Assembly (NCBI RefSeq): GCF_036226405.1
Contig: NZ_CP108464.1
Location: 868,001-932,000 of the forward strand
Reading direction: 5' to 3'
Origin: Streptomyces sp. NBC_01260
GTDB lineage: Bacteria > Actinomycetota > Actinomycetes > Streptomycetales > Streptomycetaceae
DNA: 64,000 nucleotides
Of this stretch, positions 16,309-24,910 are shown one piece after another. Numbering within the stretch: the first letter of the stretch is position 1; every line of letters starts with the position of its first letter. The notes under the pieces are model-generated. The model was not told where the DNA came from. It saw nothing but the letters and a program-made list of their open reading frames with translations, and searched no databases. The translations under genes and the position numbers were made by a program.

Positions 16309-17760
16309 GTGGCCAACAACAAATTGACGGTCGAGGATCTGCTCTCGTTCCCGGCGCTCCAGCTCACCGTGCGGGCCGGCGGCAGCGGTCTCGGCCGGTC
16401 CGTCTCCTGGGCACACGCGAGCGAGCTCGCCGATCCGACGCCGTGGCTGCTCGGCGCCGAGGTGATCATGACGACGGGTCTCGCGGTGCCCCGTACCGCC
16501 ACGGGTCAGCGCGCCTATCTGGAACGGCTGGACGACGCCGGTGTCTCCGCGCTGGCGCTCTCGGCGCAGCTGCACATGCCGCCGCTGCACGACGCGTTCT
16601 TCCGGGCGGCCGAGGAGCGCGGCTTCCCGGTGCTCGAGGTGCCGCTCGCCGTGCCCTTCATCGCCGTCTCCCAGGAGGTGGCCGCCTCGGTGCAGGAGGA
16701 TGCCCGGTACCGGCTGGGCGCCCAGTTGCAGGTCTTCGGTTCGCTGCGCTGGCTGGTCGCCGAGGATCTGGACACCCCTACGCTGCTGCGCCGCCTGGAG
16801 CGCCTGTCGGGGTACGACGTCTATCTCTGCACTCCGCAGGGGCGCCCGCTGCTGCCCGGGGTGCCGGTGCCCGAGCCGGGGGTGCTGCCCGCCTCGGCGG
16901 ACGCGCCGCCGACCATTCCGGGCGGATTCGTGCTGCCGGTGCCGGCGCCGGGCGGTCCGGCGGGGTTCCTGGTGGCGTACGAGCGGGAGGGCGCCCAGCC
17001 CGCCGGGCTCGCCGTCGTCCAGCACATCGCCACGGTGGCGGCGCTGCGGGTCGCGATGGTGCGCACCGAGCGCGAGACGCTGCGGCGCGAGGGCGCGGAG
17101 ACGCTGGCCGAGCTGCTGCAGGAGGTGCTCGACCCGGAGACGGCCCGGCGCAGGCTGGCACGGCACGCGATCGAGGGCGACACGGTGCTGATCGTGGTCC
17201 GCGGCGCCACGGACGAGGCGCTGCTGCGCTGTCTGCAGGACCATCCGCATCTGCTGCTGAGCTGGGGCGAGGACCGCTATGTGCTGGGCTCCGGGGAGCT
17301 GGCCGTGGAGATCGGCGGGCTGCCGGATGTGGCGGCCGGGATGAGCCGGCCGTTCCTGCCGGGCGCCGCGCTGCGGGTGGCGCAGCGGGAGGCGCTCTGG
17401 GCGGTGTCGAAGGCCGTCGAGTCCGGCCGGCCCGTGGTCCGCTACGGCGATGACTCGACGGGCCGCTGGCTGCCCGACGATCCGGCGGTGCTGACGGCGC
17501 TGGTCGAGCACGTGCTCGGTGAGGTGCTGCGCTACGACGCCACCCACGACTCGCAGCTGCTGGTCTCGGTCCGCACCTGGATGGAACGCGACCGCCGTAC
17601 GGAGACGGCGGCGGCCGCCCTCCACATCCACCCGAACACCCTCGCGTACCGGCTGCGGCGCTTCGGTACGCTGGCGGACCGGGATCTGGGGTCGACCGGG
17701 GCGCTGGCCGAGGTCTGGCTCGCCATCCAGGCGGCGGGCACGCTGGGTCTCACCGACTGA
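16309..17760 (+). CDS. PucR family transcriptional regulator
   Basis: 483 aa from a GTG. The N-terminal PucR domain is clear (KLTVEDLLSFPALQLTVRAG, then SWAHASELADPTPWLLGAEVI), the middle is a GGDEF-like region without enzymatic motifs, and the C-terminal helix-turn-helix_30 domain includes LLVSVRTWMERDRRTETAAA and LHIHPNTLAYRLRRFGTLAD. Members sense purines, amino acids or polyamine metabolites and usually activate catabolic genes. Being divergent from the permease/NTF2/aldehyde dehydrogenase unit, it most likely controls that unit. Confidence 0.93.
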   Translation: MANNKLTVEDLLSFPALQLTVRAGGSGLGRSVSWAHASELADPTPWLLGAEVIMTTGLAVPRTATGQRAYLERLDDAGVSALALSAQLHMPPLHDAFFRAAEERGFPVLEVPLAVPFIAVSQEVAASVQEDARYRLGAQLQVFGSLRWLVAEDLDTPTLLRRLERLSGYDVYLCTPQGRPLLPGVPVPEPGVLPASADAPPTIPGGFVLPVPAPGGPAGFLVAYEREGAQPAGLAVVQHIATVAALRVAMVRTERETLRREGAETLAELLQEVLDPETARRRLARHAIEGDTVLIVVRGATDEALLRCLQDHPHLLLSWGEDRYVLGSGELAVEIGGLPDVAAGMSRPFLPGAALRVAQREALWAVSKAVESGRPVVRYGDDSTGRWLPDDPAVLTALVEHVLGEVLRYDATHDSQLLVSVRTWMERDRRTETAAAALHIHPNTLAYRLRRFGTLADRDLGSTGALAEVWLAIQAAGTLGLTD

Positions 17761-17814
17761 TCAGAACCACTGCCCGTAGGCTCGACAGCGGGTCCGGGGA
17801 ACAGGAGGCGGCGC

Positions 17815-18597
17815 GTGCCGGTGGAAGTCACCTGGTGGGGTCATGCCACCTGCACGATCGAGGACTCCGGGGTCCGGGTCCTGACCGACCCCCTGTTCGT
17901 ACGGCGCCTCGCGCATCTGCGCCGCCGCCGCGGCGAGCTGCCCGGTCCGTCGGCCGCCGTCGCCGATGTCGTCCTCATCTCGCATCTGCACTCCGACCAT
18001 CTGCATCTGCCGTCGCTGGCCCGCATCGCCCCGGGCGGCCGGCTGATCGTGCCGCTGGGTGCGGTCCGGGCGGTCCCGGGACTGCGGCTGCTGCGCCGGG
18101 TGCGCGGGCTGCGGATCACCGAGGTCGCGGCCGGTGACGAGGTGCGGGTCGGTGAGGTGCGGATCCGGGCGGTTCCGGCACTGCACGACGGCCGGCGCCT
18201 GCCGGTGGGCCCGCACCGCTCCCCCGCGCTGGGTTACGTCGTCGAGGGCGCGTCGCGCACCTACTTCGCCGGGGACACCGGTCTGTTCGACGACATGGCG
18301 CGGGCCGTCGGCCCGGTGGACGTGGCGCTGCTGCCGGTCGGCGGCTGGGGGCCGTATCTGGGCCACAGCCATCTCGACGCGGCGCGCGCCGCCGAGGCAC
18401 TGGCCCGGCTGTCGCCGCGTTCGGCCGTGCCGGTGCACTACGGCACGTACTGGCCGATCGGGATGGACGGGATCCGGCCGCACGAGTTCCATTCGCCGGG
18501 TGACGAGTTCGTCCGCCAGGCGGCGTTGCGGGCGCCGCAGGTGGCGGTGCACCGGCTGGAGCACGGCGAACATGTGCGGCCGGAGGCCGACGGGTGA
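17815..18597 (+). CDS. MBL-fold metallo-hydrolase (UlaG-like)
   Basis: 260 aa from a GTG at 17815. The metal site motif HLHSDH (HxHxDH, residues 57-62) is intact, preceded by TWWGHATCTIEDSGVRVLTD, which is typical of the UlaG/YcbL-like group. Further ligands are in YFAGDTGLFDD and GPYLGHSHLD, with a late His in VPVHYGTYWPI. The enzyme is a cytoplasmic zinc (or manganese) hydrolase; candidate substrates include lactones, phosphodiesters and N-acyl-phosphatidylethanolamine-like lipids. Its stop overlaps the GTG of the DedA-like gene by the GTGA arrangement, so the pair is coupled and may share a membrane-lipid theme (inference). Confidence 0.9.
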   Translation: MPVEVTWWGHATCTIEDSGVRVLTDPLFVRRLAHLRRRRGELPGPSAAVADVVLISHLHSDHLHLPSLARIAPGGRLIVPLGAVRAVPGLRLLRRVRGLRITEVAAGDEVRVGEVRIRAVPALHDGRRLPVGPHRSPALGYVVEGASRTYFAGDTGLFDDMARAVGPVDVALLPVGGWGPYLGHSHLDAARAAEALARLSPRSAVPVHYGTYWPIGMDGIRPHEFHSPGDEFVRQAALRAPQVAVHRLEHGEHVRPEADG

Positions 18598-19214
18598 TCC
18601 ACGAGGTCGTAAGCCGGCTGCCCACGGAGTCGACGCAGCAGGCGGTCGGCTATCCGTCGTTGTTCCTGCTGGTGGCGCTGGGCGCCCTGGTGCCGGTGGT
18701 GCCGACGGGTGCGCTGGTCAGCTCTGCGGCGGTGGTGGCGTTCCACCAGTCGTCGCCTTTCGCACTGCTGGTGGTCTTCGCGGTGGCGTCGGCCGCCGCG
18801 TTCCTCGGGGACATCTGCCTGTACTGGCTGGGTCAGCGCGGGGTGCGATCGAAGAACGGTTCCAAGTGGCTGCGGGTGATCAGCGAGCGGGCCGCTCCGG
18901 AGCGGCTCGCGCAGGCGCAGCGGAAGCTCGACGAGCACGGCGCGATGGTGCTGGTGCTGTCCCGGCTGGTGCCGGCCGGGCGGATACCGGTGATGCTGGC
19001 GTGCCTGCTGGGCCGGATGCCGATGCGGCGGTTCGCCCGCGGGGATGTACCGGCCTGTCTGGCCTGGGCCGCCACGTATCAGCTGATCGGCATTCTGGGC
19101 GGCTCGCTGTTCCCCGAGCCGTGGCAGGGCGTGGTGGCGGCGGTCGGTCTGACCCTCCTGATCAGCGGGGCGCCCGCGGTGTGGCGCCGGCTGCGGGTGC
19201 GGTTCGCCCGCTGA
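18594..19214 (+). CDS. DedA/VTT-domain membrane protein
   Basis: 206 aa with about five hydrophobic segments. The VTT (DedA/SNARE-associated) signature is visible: an early E/P-rich helix (FLLVALGALVPVVPTGALVS), the AFLGDICLYWLGQRGVR segment, and the conserved VLVLSRLVPAGRIPVMLACLLGRMPMRRFARGD with the charged and glycine-containing re-entrant region. DedA proteins act as lipid (undecaprenyl phosphate or phosphatidylethanolamine) flippases or scramblases. It is translationally coupled to the upstream MBL-fold hydrolase through GTGA. Confidence 0.85.
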   Translation: MIHEVVSRLPTESTQQAVGYPSLFLLVALGALVPVVPTGALVSSAAVVAFHQSSPFALLVVFAVASAAAFLGDICLYWLGQRGVRSKNGSKWLRVISERAAPERLAQAQRKLDEHGAMVLVLSRLVPAGRIPVMLACLLGRMPMRRFARGDVPACLAWAATYQLIGILGGSLFPEPWQGVVAAVGLTLLISGAPAVWRRLRVRFAR

Positions 19215-19283
19215 CCGGGCGGGGCCGGTGTCGCCCGCGCGGCGGTCCCGGCCCGGAGCGGTACGGCGATCGCCCGGACCGCG

Positions 19284-20549
19284 TCAGCGGAGTTCGTCGA
19301 GGGCTGCGCGGAAGACGCTCAGGGCTGCCGCGACATGGGGCAGTTCGAGGGGCTCCGGCGCGGTGAGGGACTCCGTCTGCTGCTCCGGGGTCGATCCGAG
19401 CAGCGGCCCGGTGCCCAGCCGCACCCGCAGGGCCCCGAGTTCGTCGCCGAACCGGTGGCCGCCGGGGACCGGTGCGCCGAGCCGTTCCGTCAGGTACTCC
19501 TCCAGCTCCAGCGAGTCCGTGACACCGCGGGCGGCGAGCCGGGACCTGAGGGGGCCGAGGTCCGCGTACAGGTGGCGGCCGGCCTGCGGGGGCCGGGCCA
19601 GCGCGCCCGAGGCGAGTACCGCCCGGTGGGCCGCGGCGGCGACCTGGGCCTGCATCGAGGCGGCCCGGCGCACCCGCTCCGTGACGGCGTCCGGTTCGCG
19701 CAGCGCGTGCGCGGCGGCGGCCGCCACCGGACGGGCGACGAAGGCGCCGAGCGCGGTGAGGATGTCGAGGGTACGGGCGTGGCGGACCGCTGCCCGGCCG
19801 GTGTCCGGGAACCGGGCGACCGCGACCGGCCAGGCGGACGGGGTCAGCGCACCGGACAGGTCGGAGATGACCGTCACGTCGTCGGGGCACATCTCGGCCG
19901 GGCTCAGCAGCACCGTGTCGTACGGCCGGTGCAGGGTGTCGCGCCAGGTCTCGTCGCTGACGATGTGCAGCCCCTCGGCGACGGCGGCCTCGCAGGCCTC
20001 GCGCACGAGTTCCGGCGGGGCGACGGTGGCCGTGGGGTCGTCGACGACGGAGATCAGCAGCAGCCGGGGCCGGCCGCCCTCGGCCCGCACCCGGCGCACG
20101 GTCTCCAGCAGCGCGTACGGGTCGGGCACGCCGCCGCACTCGGCGGGGGTCGGCACGTGGTAGGCGGGCCTGCCCAGCAGCCGGGCCTGCGGGATCCAGG
20201 CGGCGGGGCAGGGGCGCGGCATCAGCACATCGCCGCCGTGCGCGGCGATCAGGGCGAGCAGCATCGCGGAGGTGCCCGGCGCGGCGGCGATGTGTTCGGG
20301 GCCGCCGCGCAGCCCGCGCCGGTCCCAGTAGGCGCGGGCCGCCTCGCGCAGGTCCGCCGAACCGCCGGCCGGCTCGGGCAGGCCGCTGCCGGCCGCCGCC
20401 GCCAGCACCTCGGCCAGTTCGGGCAGCACCGGCAGGCCGGGGCCGGGCGCGGGCGGTCCGTACCGTACGGGCCCGCGGTCCTCCCGGACTCCTGGTGCGC
20501 CGCGCCCGGCCTGCCCGCGCCCCTGACGCCCGGTCCGCTCCCGGCCCAT
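19284..20549 (-). CDS. Aminotransferase class I/II-fold protein lacking the PLP-binding lysine
   Basis: 421 aa, fold-type I aminotransferase by overall pattern: an ADLREAARAYWDRRGL small-domain region, the AAAPGTSAMLLALIAAHGGD phosphate-binding loop, IVSDETWRDTLHRPY with the Asp that pairs with the PLP ring nitrogen (about residue 199), and a late LRVRLGTG arginine. The segment where other members have S-x-S-K reads SDLSGALTPS (residues 229-238), with Gly at the lysine position, and the NPTG motif reads DPTA. Without that lysine normal transamination is not expected. It may be a binding or regulatory protein, or use another mechanism. It is divergent from the enolase-superfamily gene at 20760. 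Confidence 0.8.
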   Translation of the reverse strand: MGRERTGRQGRGQAGRGAPGVREDRGPVRYGPPAPGPGLPVLPELAEVLAAAAGSGLPEPAGGSADLREAARAYWDRRGLRGGPEHIAAAPGTSAMLLALIAAHGGDVLMPRPCPAAWIPQARLLGRPAYHVPTPAECGGVPDPYALLETVRRVRAEGGRPRLLLISVVDDPTATVAPPELVREACEAAVAEGLHIVSDETWRDTLHRPYDTVLLSPAEMCPDDVTVISDLSGALTPSAWPVAVARFPDTGRAAVRHARTLDILTALGAFVARPVAAAAAHALREPDAVTERVRRAASMQAQVAAAAHRAVLASGALARPPQAGRHLYADLGPLRSRLAARGVTDSLELEEYLTERLGAPVPGGHRFGDELGALRVRLGTGPLLGSTPEQQTESLTAPEPLELPHVAAALSVFRAALDELR

Positions 20550-20673
20550 CCGGGCCTCCTTCGCCGCCGCTCGGTCACCCGGCCCGTCGCCCGGGCCGTG
20601 TCCGCCCCTTTATACGAGGGAATGGAGCAAAGCGCCCGGCGGACCGGGAACCGCACCGGCCGTGACGGCCCCA

Positions 20674-20703
20674 TTGACACCCGCCCCGCCCCGTCATTAC
20701 GGT
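20674..20703 (+). promoter_or_regulatory. Candidate sigma-70-type promoter for the sugar-acid operon
   Basis: A perfect -35 (TTGACA, 20674-20679) is followed after 18 bases by TACGGT (20698-20703), a fair actinobacterial -10. It points at the enolase-superfamily gene whose TTG start is at 20760. Confidence 0.5.
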
Positions 20704-20712
20704 CACGCCAGA

Positions 20713-20733
20713 ATTTCGAACGAGTGACGAAAT
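20713..20733. promoter_or_regulatory. Inverted repeat overlapping the transcription start region, possible IclR operator
   Basis: ATTTCG and CGAAAT form a six-base inverted repeat with a nine-base spacer, ten bases past the proposed -10. Position and size fit a repressor site. The IclR regulator encoded at the far end of the locus is the natural candidate (inference). Confidence 0.4.
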
Positions 20734-20759
20734 ATCGAACACGTCGAGGGGCAACTTCC

Positions 20760-21914
20760 TTGCGCATCACCGGAATCAGTACACATGTGGTCGGAACTCC
20801 CTGGCGCAACCTCACCTATGTGCAGGTGCACACCGATGAGGGTCTCACCGGTGTGGGTGAGACCCGGATGCTGGGCCGCACCGATGCGCTGATCGGCTAT
20901 CTGCGCGAGGCGGAGGCCAACCACGTCGCCGGTTCGGATCCGTTCGCCGTGGAGGACCTGGTACGCCGGATGAAGTACGGCGACTACGGGCGGGCCGGCG
21001 AGATCGTGATGTCGGGCATCGCGGTCGTCGAGATGGCCTGCTGGGACATCAAGGGCAAGGCGCTCGGTGTCCCGGTCTGGCAGTTGCTCGGTGGAAAGGT
21101 CACCGACCGGGTCAAGGCGTACGCCAACGGCTGGTACACCACAGAACGCACCCCGGAGGCGTACCACGAGGCGGCATCCGCGGTCGTCGCGCGCGGCTAC
21201 CGGGCGCTGAAGATCGACCCGTTCGGCACCGGTCACTTCGAGCTGGGCCAGGAGGAGACCCGGTACGCGGTGTCGCTGATCGAGGCGGTCCGGGACGCGA
21301 TCGGACCCGACACCGAGCTGATGCTGGAGATGCACGGCCGGTTCAGCCCCTCGACGGCGGTACGGATCGCGCACGAGATGGCCCCGTTCCGGCCGGCCTG
21401 GCTGGAGGAGCCGGTACCGCCGGAGAACCTCAAGGCGCTCGCCAAGGTGGCCGGCAGGGTCGATGTGCCGATCGCGACGGGTGAGCGCATCCACGACCGC
21501 TTCGAGTTCCGCGAGCTGTTCGAGTCGCAGGCCGCCGACATCATCCAGCCGGACGTCGGTCACATCGGCGGCATCCTGGAGACGCGGAAGCTCGCCGCGA
21601 CCGCCGAGACCCATTACACGCTGATCGCCCCGCACAACGTGGGCGGCTCGGTGCTGACGGCGGCCGGCCTCCAGGTCGCGGGCTGCACGCCCAACTTCAA
21701 GATCCTTGAGCACTTCAATGACTTCGCCGACGCCGACATCAAGAAGGTGGTGCGGGGTGCCCCGCAGGTCGACCCCGCGACCGGCTGCTTCGAACTCTCC
21801 GACGCCCCCGGCCTCGGGGTGGAGCTGGACGTGGACGCCGCCGCCGAGTTCCCGCAGCAGCAGGCGCGGTTCGACCTCTGGGCCGACGGCTGGGAGAAGA
21901 GGCAGCCCAAATGA
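20760..21914 (+). CDS. Mandelate racemase/muconate lactonizing enzyme family dehydratase (galactonate dehydratase-like)
   Basis: 384 aa from a TTG at 20760, chosen because GAGGGG lies eight bases upstream and the protein then begins at the family's usual LRITGISTHVV. Enolase-superfamily metal ligands are visible: Glu190 (LMLEMHGRF), Glu216 (WLEEPVPPEN) and Glu242 (IATGERIHDR); His292 in LIAPHNVGGSV is the likely catalytic base. The HGRF and APH wording matches the galactonate/mannonate dehydratase branch, which turns a sugar acid into a 2-keto-3-deoxy acid. The substrate is not fixed by sequence. Its stop overlaps the next ATG (ATGA), so it heads a coupled operon. Confidence 0.88.
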   Translation: MRITGISTHVVGTPWRNLTYVQVHTDEGLTGVGETRMLGRTDALIGYLREAEANHVAGSDPFAVEDLVRRMKYGDYGRAGEIVMSGIAVVEMACWDIKGKALGVPVWQLLGGKVTDRVKAYANGWYTTERTPEAYHEAASAVVARGYRALKIDPFGTGHFELGQEETRYAVSLIEAVRDAIGPDTELMLEMHGRFSPSTAVRIAHEMAPFRPAWLEEPVPPENLKALAKVAGRVDVPIATGERIHDRFEFRELFESQAADIIQPDVGHIGGILETRKLAATAETHYTLIAPHNVGGSVLTAAGLQVAGCTPNFKILEHFNDFADADIKKVVRGAPQVDPATGCFELSDAPGLGVELDVDAAAEFPQQQARFDLWADGWEKRQPK

Positions 21915-22939
21915 GCGGCGGCCCCGCCCGCTCGCGGGCGATCACGGTCGACCGGCCGGGCGGGCACCGGCTGACCGACGGCCCGGTTCCGCAGCCCGGC
22001 CCGGGCGAGGTCCGGGTACGGGTCGCCGCGGCCGGGATCTGCATGAGCGACCGGGAGCTGTACGACGGTCATCGCGACCCCCGCTATGTGCGCTACCCGG
22101 TGGTGCCCGGACACGAGTGGTCCGGAGTGGTCGAGGCCGTGGGCGCGGGCGTCGATCCGGCCCTGACCGGCCGCGGTACGGTCGCCGAGGGGTTCCGTTC
22201 CTGCGGCAGCTGCGAGCGGTGCCGCGGCGGCGAGACCTCGCTGTGCACGGCCGGGTACGACGAGACGGGGTTCACCCGGCCCGGGGCGTTCGCCGACCAT
22301 GTCGTGGTGCCCGCGCGGCTGTTGCACCCGCTGGCCGACGAAGCGGACCTGCGCGCGGCCGCGCTGCTGGAGCCCGCCGCCGTGGTGGCGGCGGCGGTGC
22401 GGGCAGGCACGCCCGAACCGGGTGAACGCATCGCGGTGGTGGGGGCCGGGACGCTCGGGCTGCTCGCGGTGCAGCTGCTGGCCGCGGTGTCGCCCGGCGA
22501 GCTGACGGTGATCGACCCGAGGGACGAACGGGCGTGCCAGGCGCTGGCGTTCGGGGCGAGCGAGGCCCTGAGCCCCGAGGAGGCCGCGCAGGTGCGCGGC
22601 CGGTACGACCTGGTCGTGGAGACGGCGGGCGCCGCGACCACCGCCGCCGACGCCTGCCTCCTCGCGCGGCGCGGCGGCCGGGTGGTGCTCACCGGGATGT
22701 TCGCCCCGGGGGCCACCGGCATCGACCCGGTGCACCTGTCGCTGAGCCAGCTCACCGTGCGCAGTGTGTTCGGGGCGTCCTCGGCGTCCTGGTCCTACGC
22801 GGTACGGGCGTTCACCGCCGGACTCCTCGATCCGGCCGCGCTGATCACGCACGAGTTCCCGCTGGAGCGGTTCGCGGACGCCGTGGCACTGGTCGGGGGC
22901 GGCGCCCCGGGGACCGGCAAGGTGCTGATGCGTCCCTGA
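21911..22939 (+). CDS. Zinc-dependent medium-chain alcohol dehydrogenase
   Basis: 342 aa. The catalytic zinc Cys is in AAGICMSDRELYDGHRDPR (Cys44) with His in VVPGHEWSGVVEAVGAG. The structural zinc set C-x2-C-x2-C-x7-C is in SCGSCERCRGGETSLC. The Rossmann motif VVGAGTLGLLAVQLLAA follows near residue 178. It resembles threonine/sorbitol dehydrogenases and probably oxidises a sugar or sugar-acid hydroxyl with NAD(P). The ATG overlaps the stop of the dehydratase, and the next gene starts 87 bp downstream, so it acts in the same pathway. Confidence 0.92.
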   Translation: MSGGPARSRAITVDRPGGHRLTDGPVPQPGPGEVRVRVAAAGICMSDRELYDGHRDPRYVRYPVVPGHEWSGVVEAVGAGVDPALTGRGTVAEGFRSCGSCERCRGGETSLCTAGYDETGFTRPGAFADHVVVPARLLHPLADEADLRAAALLEPAAVVAAAVRAGTPEPGERIAVVGAGTLGLLAVQLLAAVSPGELTVIDPRDERACQALAFGASEALSPEEAAQVRGRYDLVVETAGAATTAADACLLARRGGRVVLTGMFAPGATGIDPVHLSLSQLTVRSVFGASSASWSYAVRAFTAGLLDPAALITHEFPLERFADAVALVGGGAPGTGKVLMRP

Positions 22940-23025
22940 GGGCCGCCGCGCGATCCCTGGCGGGCGGCCCCCGCGTCCCCATCCCCCCGAACCTCGTCCG
23001 ACCCACCGAACACGAAAGGTCGCTC

Positions 23026-24009
23026 ATGACCTCCGCTTCCCCCGCCCCGTCCGGATCCCGCCCCGGTGTCCGGCGTCCGGGCGAGCCCGCGCTCACCGCG
23101 CTCGGGCTCGGCGCCCCGGCCGCGGACCCGGCCGACGCCTCCCCGCACTCCTTCCCCGACGGCGGCACCTGGCGGACCGAGATCCCGTCGGTGGAGGGGC
23201 CCGAGGCGCTCTCCGTCGTACTCAAGGAGAGCGCGCGGCTCGATGTCCCCGTCCACCGGATCAGCCAGGGCAGCGGGATCTGGATGCTCAGCGACGCCGA
23301 GATCATCGAGATGGCCGAGGGCTGCGCCGAACGCGGCATCGAGCTCTGCCTGTTCACCGGTCCGCGCGGCAGCTGGGACACCGGGGCCTCGTTCCGCAGC
23401 GACTCGGGCGGGGCCGGGCTGCGCGCCCGCGGCCATGACGCCCTGGCCGGCTGCGTCGAGGACGCCCTGCGCGCATCGGAGCTGGGTGTGAAGTGCCTGC
23501 TCGTGGCCGACGAAGGGGTGCTATGGACGCTGCACAGACTGCGGACCCAGGGTGCGCTCCCCGCCGACACGACGCTCAAGGTGTCGGCCCTGATCGGTCC
23601 CGTGAACCCGGCCTCCTACGCCGTACACGAGCAGCTCGGCGCGGACTCGGTCAACATCCCGTCCGATCTGACGCTCGCTCACTTCACCGAGATCCGGCGG
23701 GTGTCGGCCGCACCGATGGATCTGTACATCGAGGCTCCGGACGACCTCGGCGGCTATGTGCGGATGTACGAGGCGGCCGAGCTGATCCGGCGCGGCGCCC
23801 CGCTCTATCTGAAGTTCGGGCTGTCCAAGGCACCCGGCATCTACCCGTACGGCGCCCATCTGCGCGATGTCGCCCTGGACACGGCCCGCGAGCGGGTCCG
23901 GCGCGGCCGGCTCGTCCTGGACCTGCTGGCCCGGCACGGCGCCGACGGAAACATGTCGCCGCTGGGCTCCCGGCTGCCCGGCACGCTGCGCCGCTTCCCG
24001 ACGCGGTGA
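23026..24009 (+). CDS. Uncharacterised TIM-barrel-like protein of the sugar-acid locus (peptidase U32-like annotation class)
   Basis: 327 aa, ATG at 23026 with GAAAGG six bases upstream. I do not recognise a characterised family. The pattern of alternating strands and helices (VHRISQGSGIWMLSDAEIIE, CAERGIELCLFTGPRGSWDT, ASELGVKCLLVADEGVLWTL, KVSALIGPVNPASYAVHEQL, GADSVNIPSDLTLAHFTEIR, PMDLYIEAPDDLGGYVRMYE, LYLKFGLSKAPGIYPYG) reads as an eight-stranded beta/alpha barrel, and similar Streptomyces proteins are sometimes labelled U32 peptidase. The C-terminal strand ends of a barrel usually hold the active site, here rich in Asp/Glu/Asn. Its place between dehydrogenase and lactonase genes suggests an aldolase- or isomerase-like step. 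Confidence 0.7.
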   Translation: MTSASPAPSGSRPGVRRPGEPALTALGLGAPAADPADASPHSFPDGGTWRTEIPSVEGPEALSVVLKESARLDVPVHRISQGSGIWMLSDAEIIEMAEGCAERGIELCLFTGPRGSWDTGASFRSDSGGAGLRARGHDALAGCVEDALRASELGVKCLLVADEGVLWTLHRLRTQGALPADTTLKVSALIGPVNPASYAVHEQLGADSVNIPSDLTLAHFTEIRRVSAAPMDLYIEAPDDLGGYVRMYEAAELIRRGAPLYLKFGLSKAPGIYPYGAHLRDVALDTARERVRRGRLVLDLLARHGADGNMSPLGSRLPGTLRRFPTR

Positions 24010-24013
24010 GCCG

Positions 24014-24048
24014 TCGCCGGGCGGGCCGCATCCGGACCCGCCCGGCGA
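24014..24048. terminator. Bidirectional terminator hairpin
   Basis: A perfect 12-base stem (TCGCCGGGCGGG/CCCGCCCGGCGA) with an 11-base loop sits between the converging stops at 24009 and 24059. It is a strong candidate to end both the dehydratase operon and the lactonase/IclR transcript. Confidence 0.65.
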
Positions 24049-24058
24049 TCCGGGCCTG

Positions 24059-24910
24059 TCAGCCCGCGAAGGCCGTGCCGGGCATTCCCTGGCCCGCGTC
24101 CGGCAGGACCAGCAGCGAACCGGAGAGCGGGTGCGGGGCGTCAAGGCCCCCGCGGGCCGTGGAGATGTACAGGTCGCGCAGCTCCCGGCCGCCGAAGGCG
24201 CAGGATGTCGGCCGTCGCACCGGCAGCTCGACGGTGCGCTCCAGCGTGCCGTCCGCCGTGTAGCGGCGCAGCGCGGCCCCGTCCCACAGGGCGACCCAGA
24301 CGGCTCCCTCCGCGTCCACCGTCAGCCCGTCAGGGAAGCCGGCCCCCTCCTCCACGGTGGCGAACGGGCGGCGGTTGACGACCTGTTCACCGTCCACGTC
24401 GAAGACATCGATCCGGCGGGTCGGTGTGTCGATGTAGTACATCAGCCGGCCGTCGGGGCTCCACCCGGTGCCGTTGCTGCAGGCCACCAGGGGCAGCACC
24501 CGGGTGGCCGTGCCGTCGGGCGCGACGCGGGTGAGGCTCCCGCCCACCTCGGAGTCGTCGTAGCGCATGGTGCCCGCCCACAGCGCCCCGTCCGGCGCCA
24601 CCGCCGCGTCGTTGCCGCGCCGCCCCGGCTCGGCGTCGTGGACCAGCCAGCGGAAGGCGCCGTCCGCGTCGTACAGCCCGATGCCGTCGCGCAGATTGAC
24701 GACCAGGCCGCCGCCGGCCCGCGGCTTGGCCGCTCCGACGTGCTGCTCGGTGGCCATGACCGTGCGCCGGCCGGTGGCCGGGTCGTAGGTGTGGATCCGG
24801 GCCGAGAGGATGTCGACCCAGATCAGCCGTCCGGTGGCCGGGTCCCAGGTCGGGCCCTCGCCGAGGGCGGCGTGCTCGCGGACGGCGACTTCGAGGCGCG
24901 GGCAGCTCAC
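24059..24910 (-). CDS. SMP-30/gluconolactonase family lactonase
   Basis: 283 aa from a GTG at 24910, fixed by a GTGA overlap with the IclR stop (24907). It is a six-bladed propeller: the metal ligands are Glu19 in HAALGEGPTWD, the Asn in ACSNGTGWSPDG and the Asp in GAGFPDGLTVDAEG, with repeated W-D-P/G-A-L-W blades between. These calcium- or zinc-dependent enzymes open sugar-acid lactones, the step before a dehydratase of the kind encoded across the terminator. It is translationally coupled to the regulator. Confidence 0.93.
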   Translation of the reverse strand: MSCPRLEVAVREHAALGEGPTWDPATGRLIWVDILSARIHTYDPATGRRTVMATEQHVGAAKPRAGGGLVVNLRDGIGLYDADGAFRWLVHDAEPGRRGNDAAVAPDGALWAGTMRYDDSEVGGSLTRVAPDGTATRVLPLVACSNGTGWSPDGRLMYYIDTPTRRIDVFDVDGEQVVNRRPFATVEEGAGFPDGLTVDAEGAVWVALWDGAALRRYTADGTLERTVELPVRRPTSCAFGGRELRDLYISTARGGLDAPHPLSGSLLVLPDAGQGMPGTAFAG

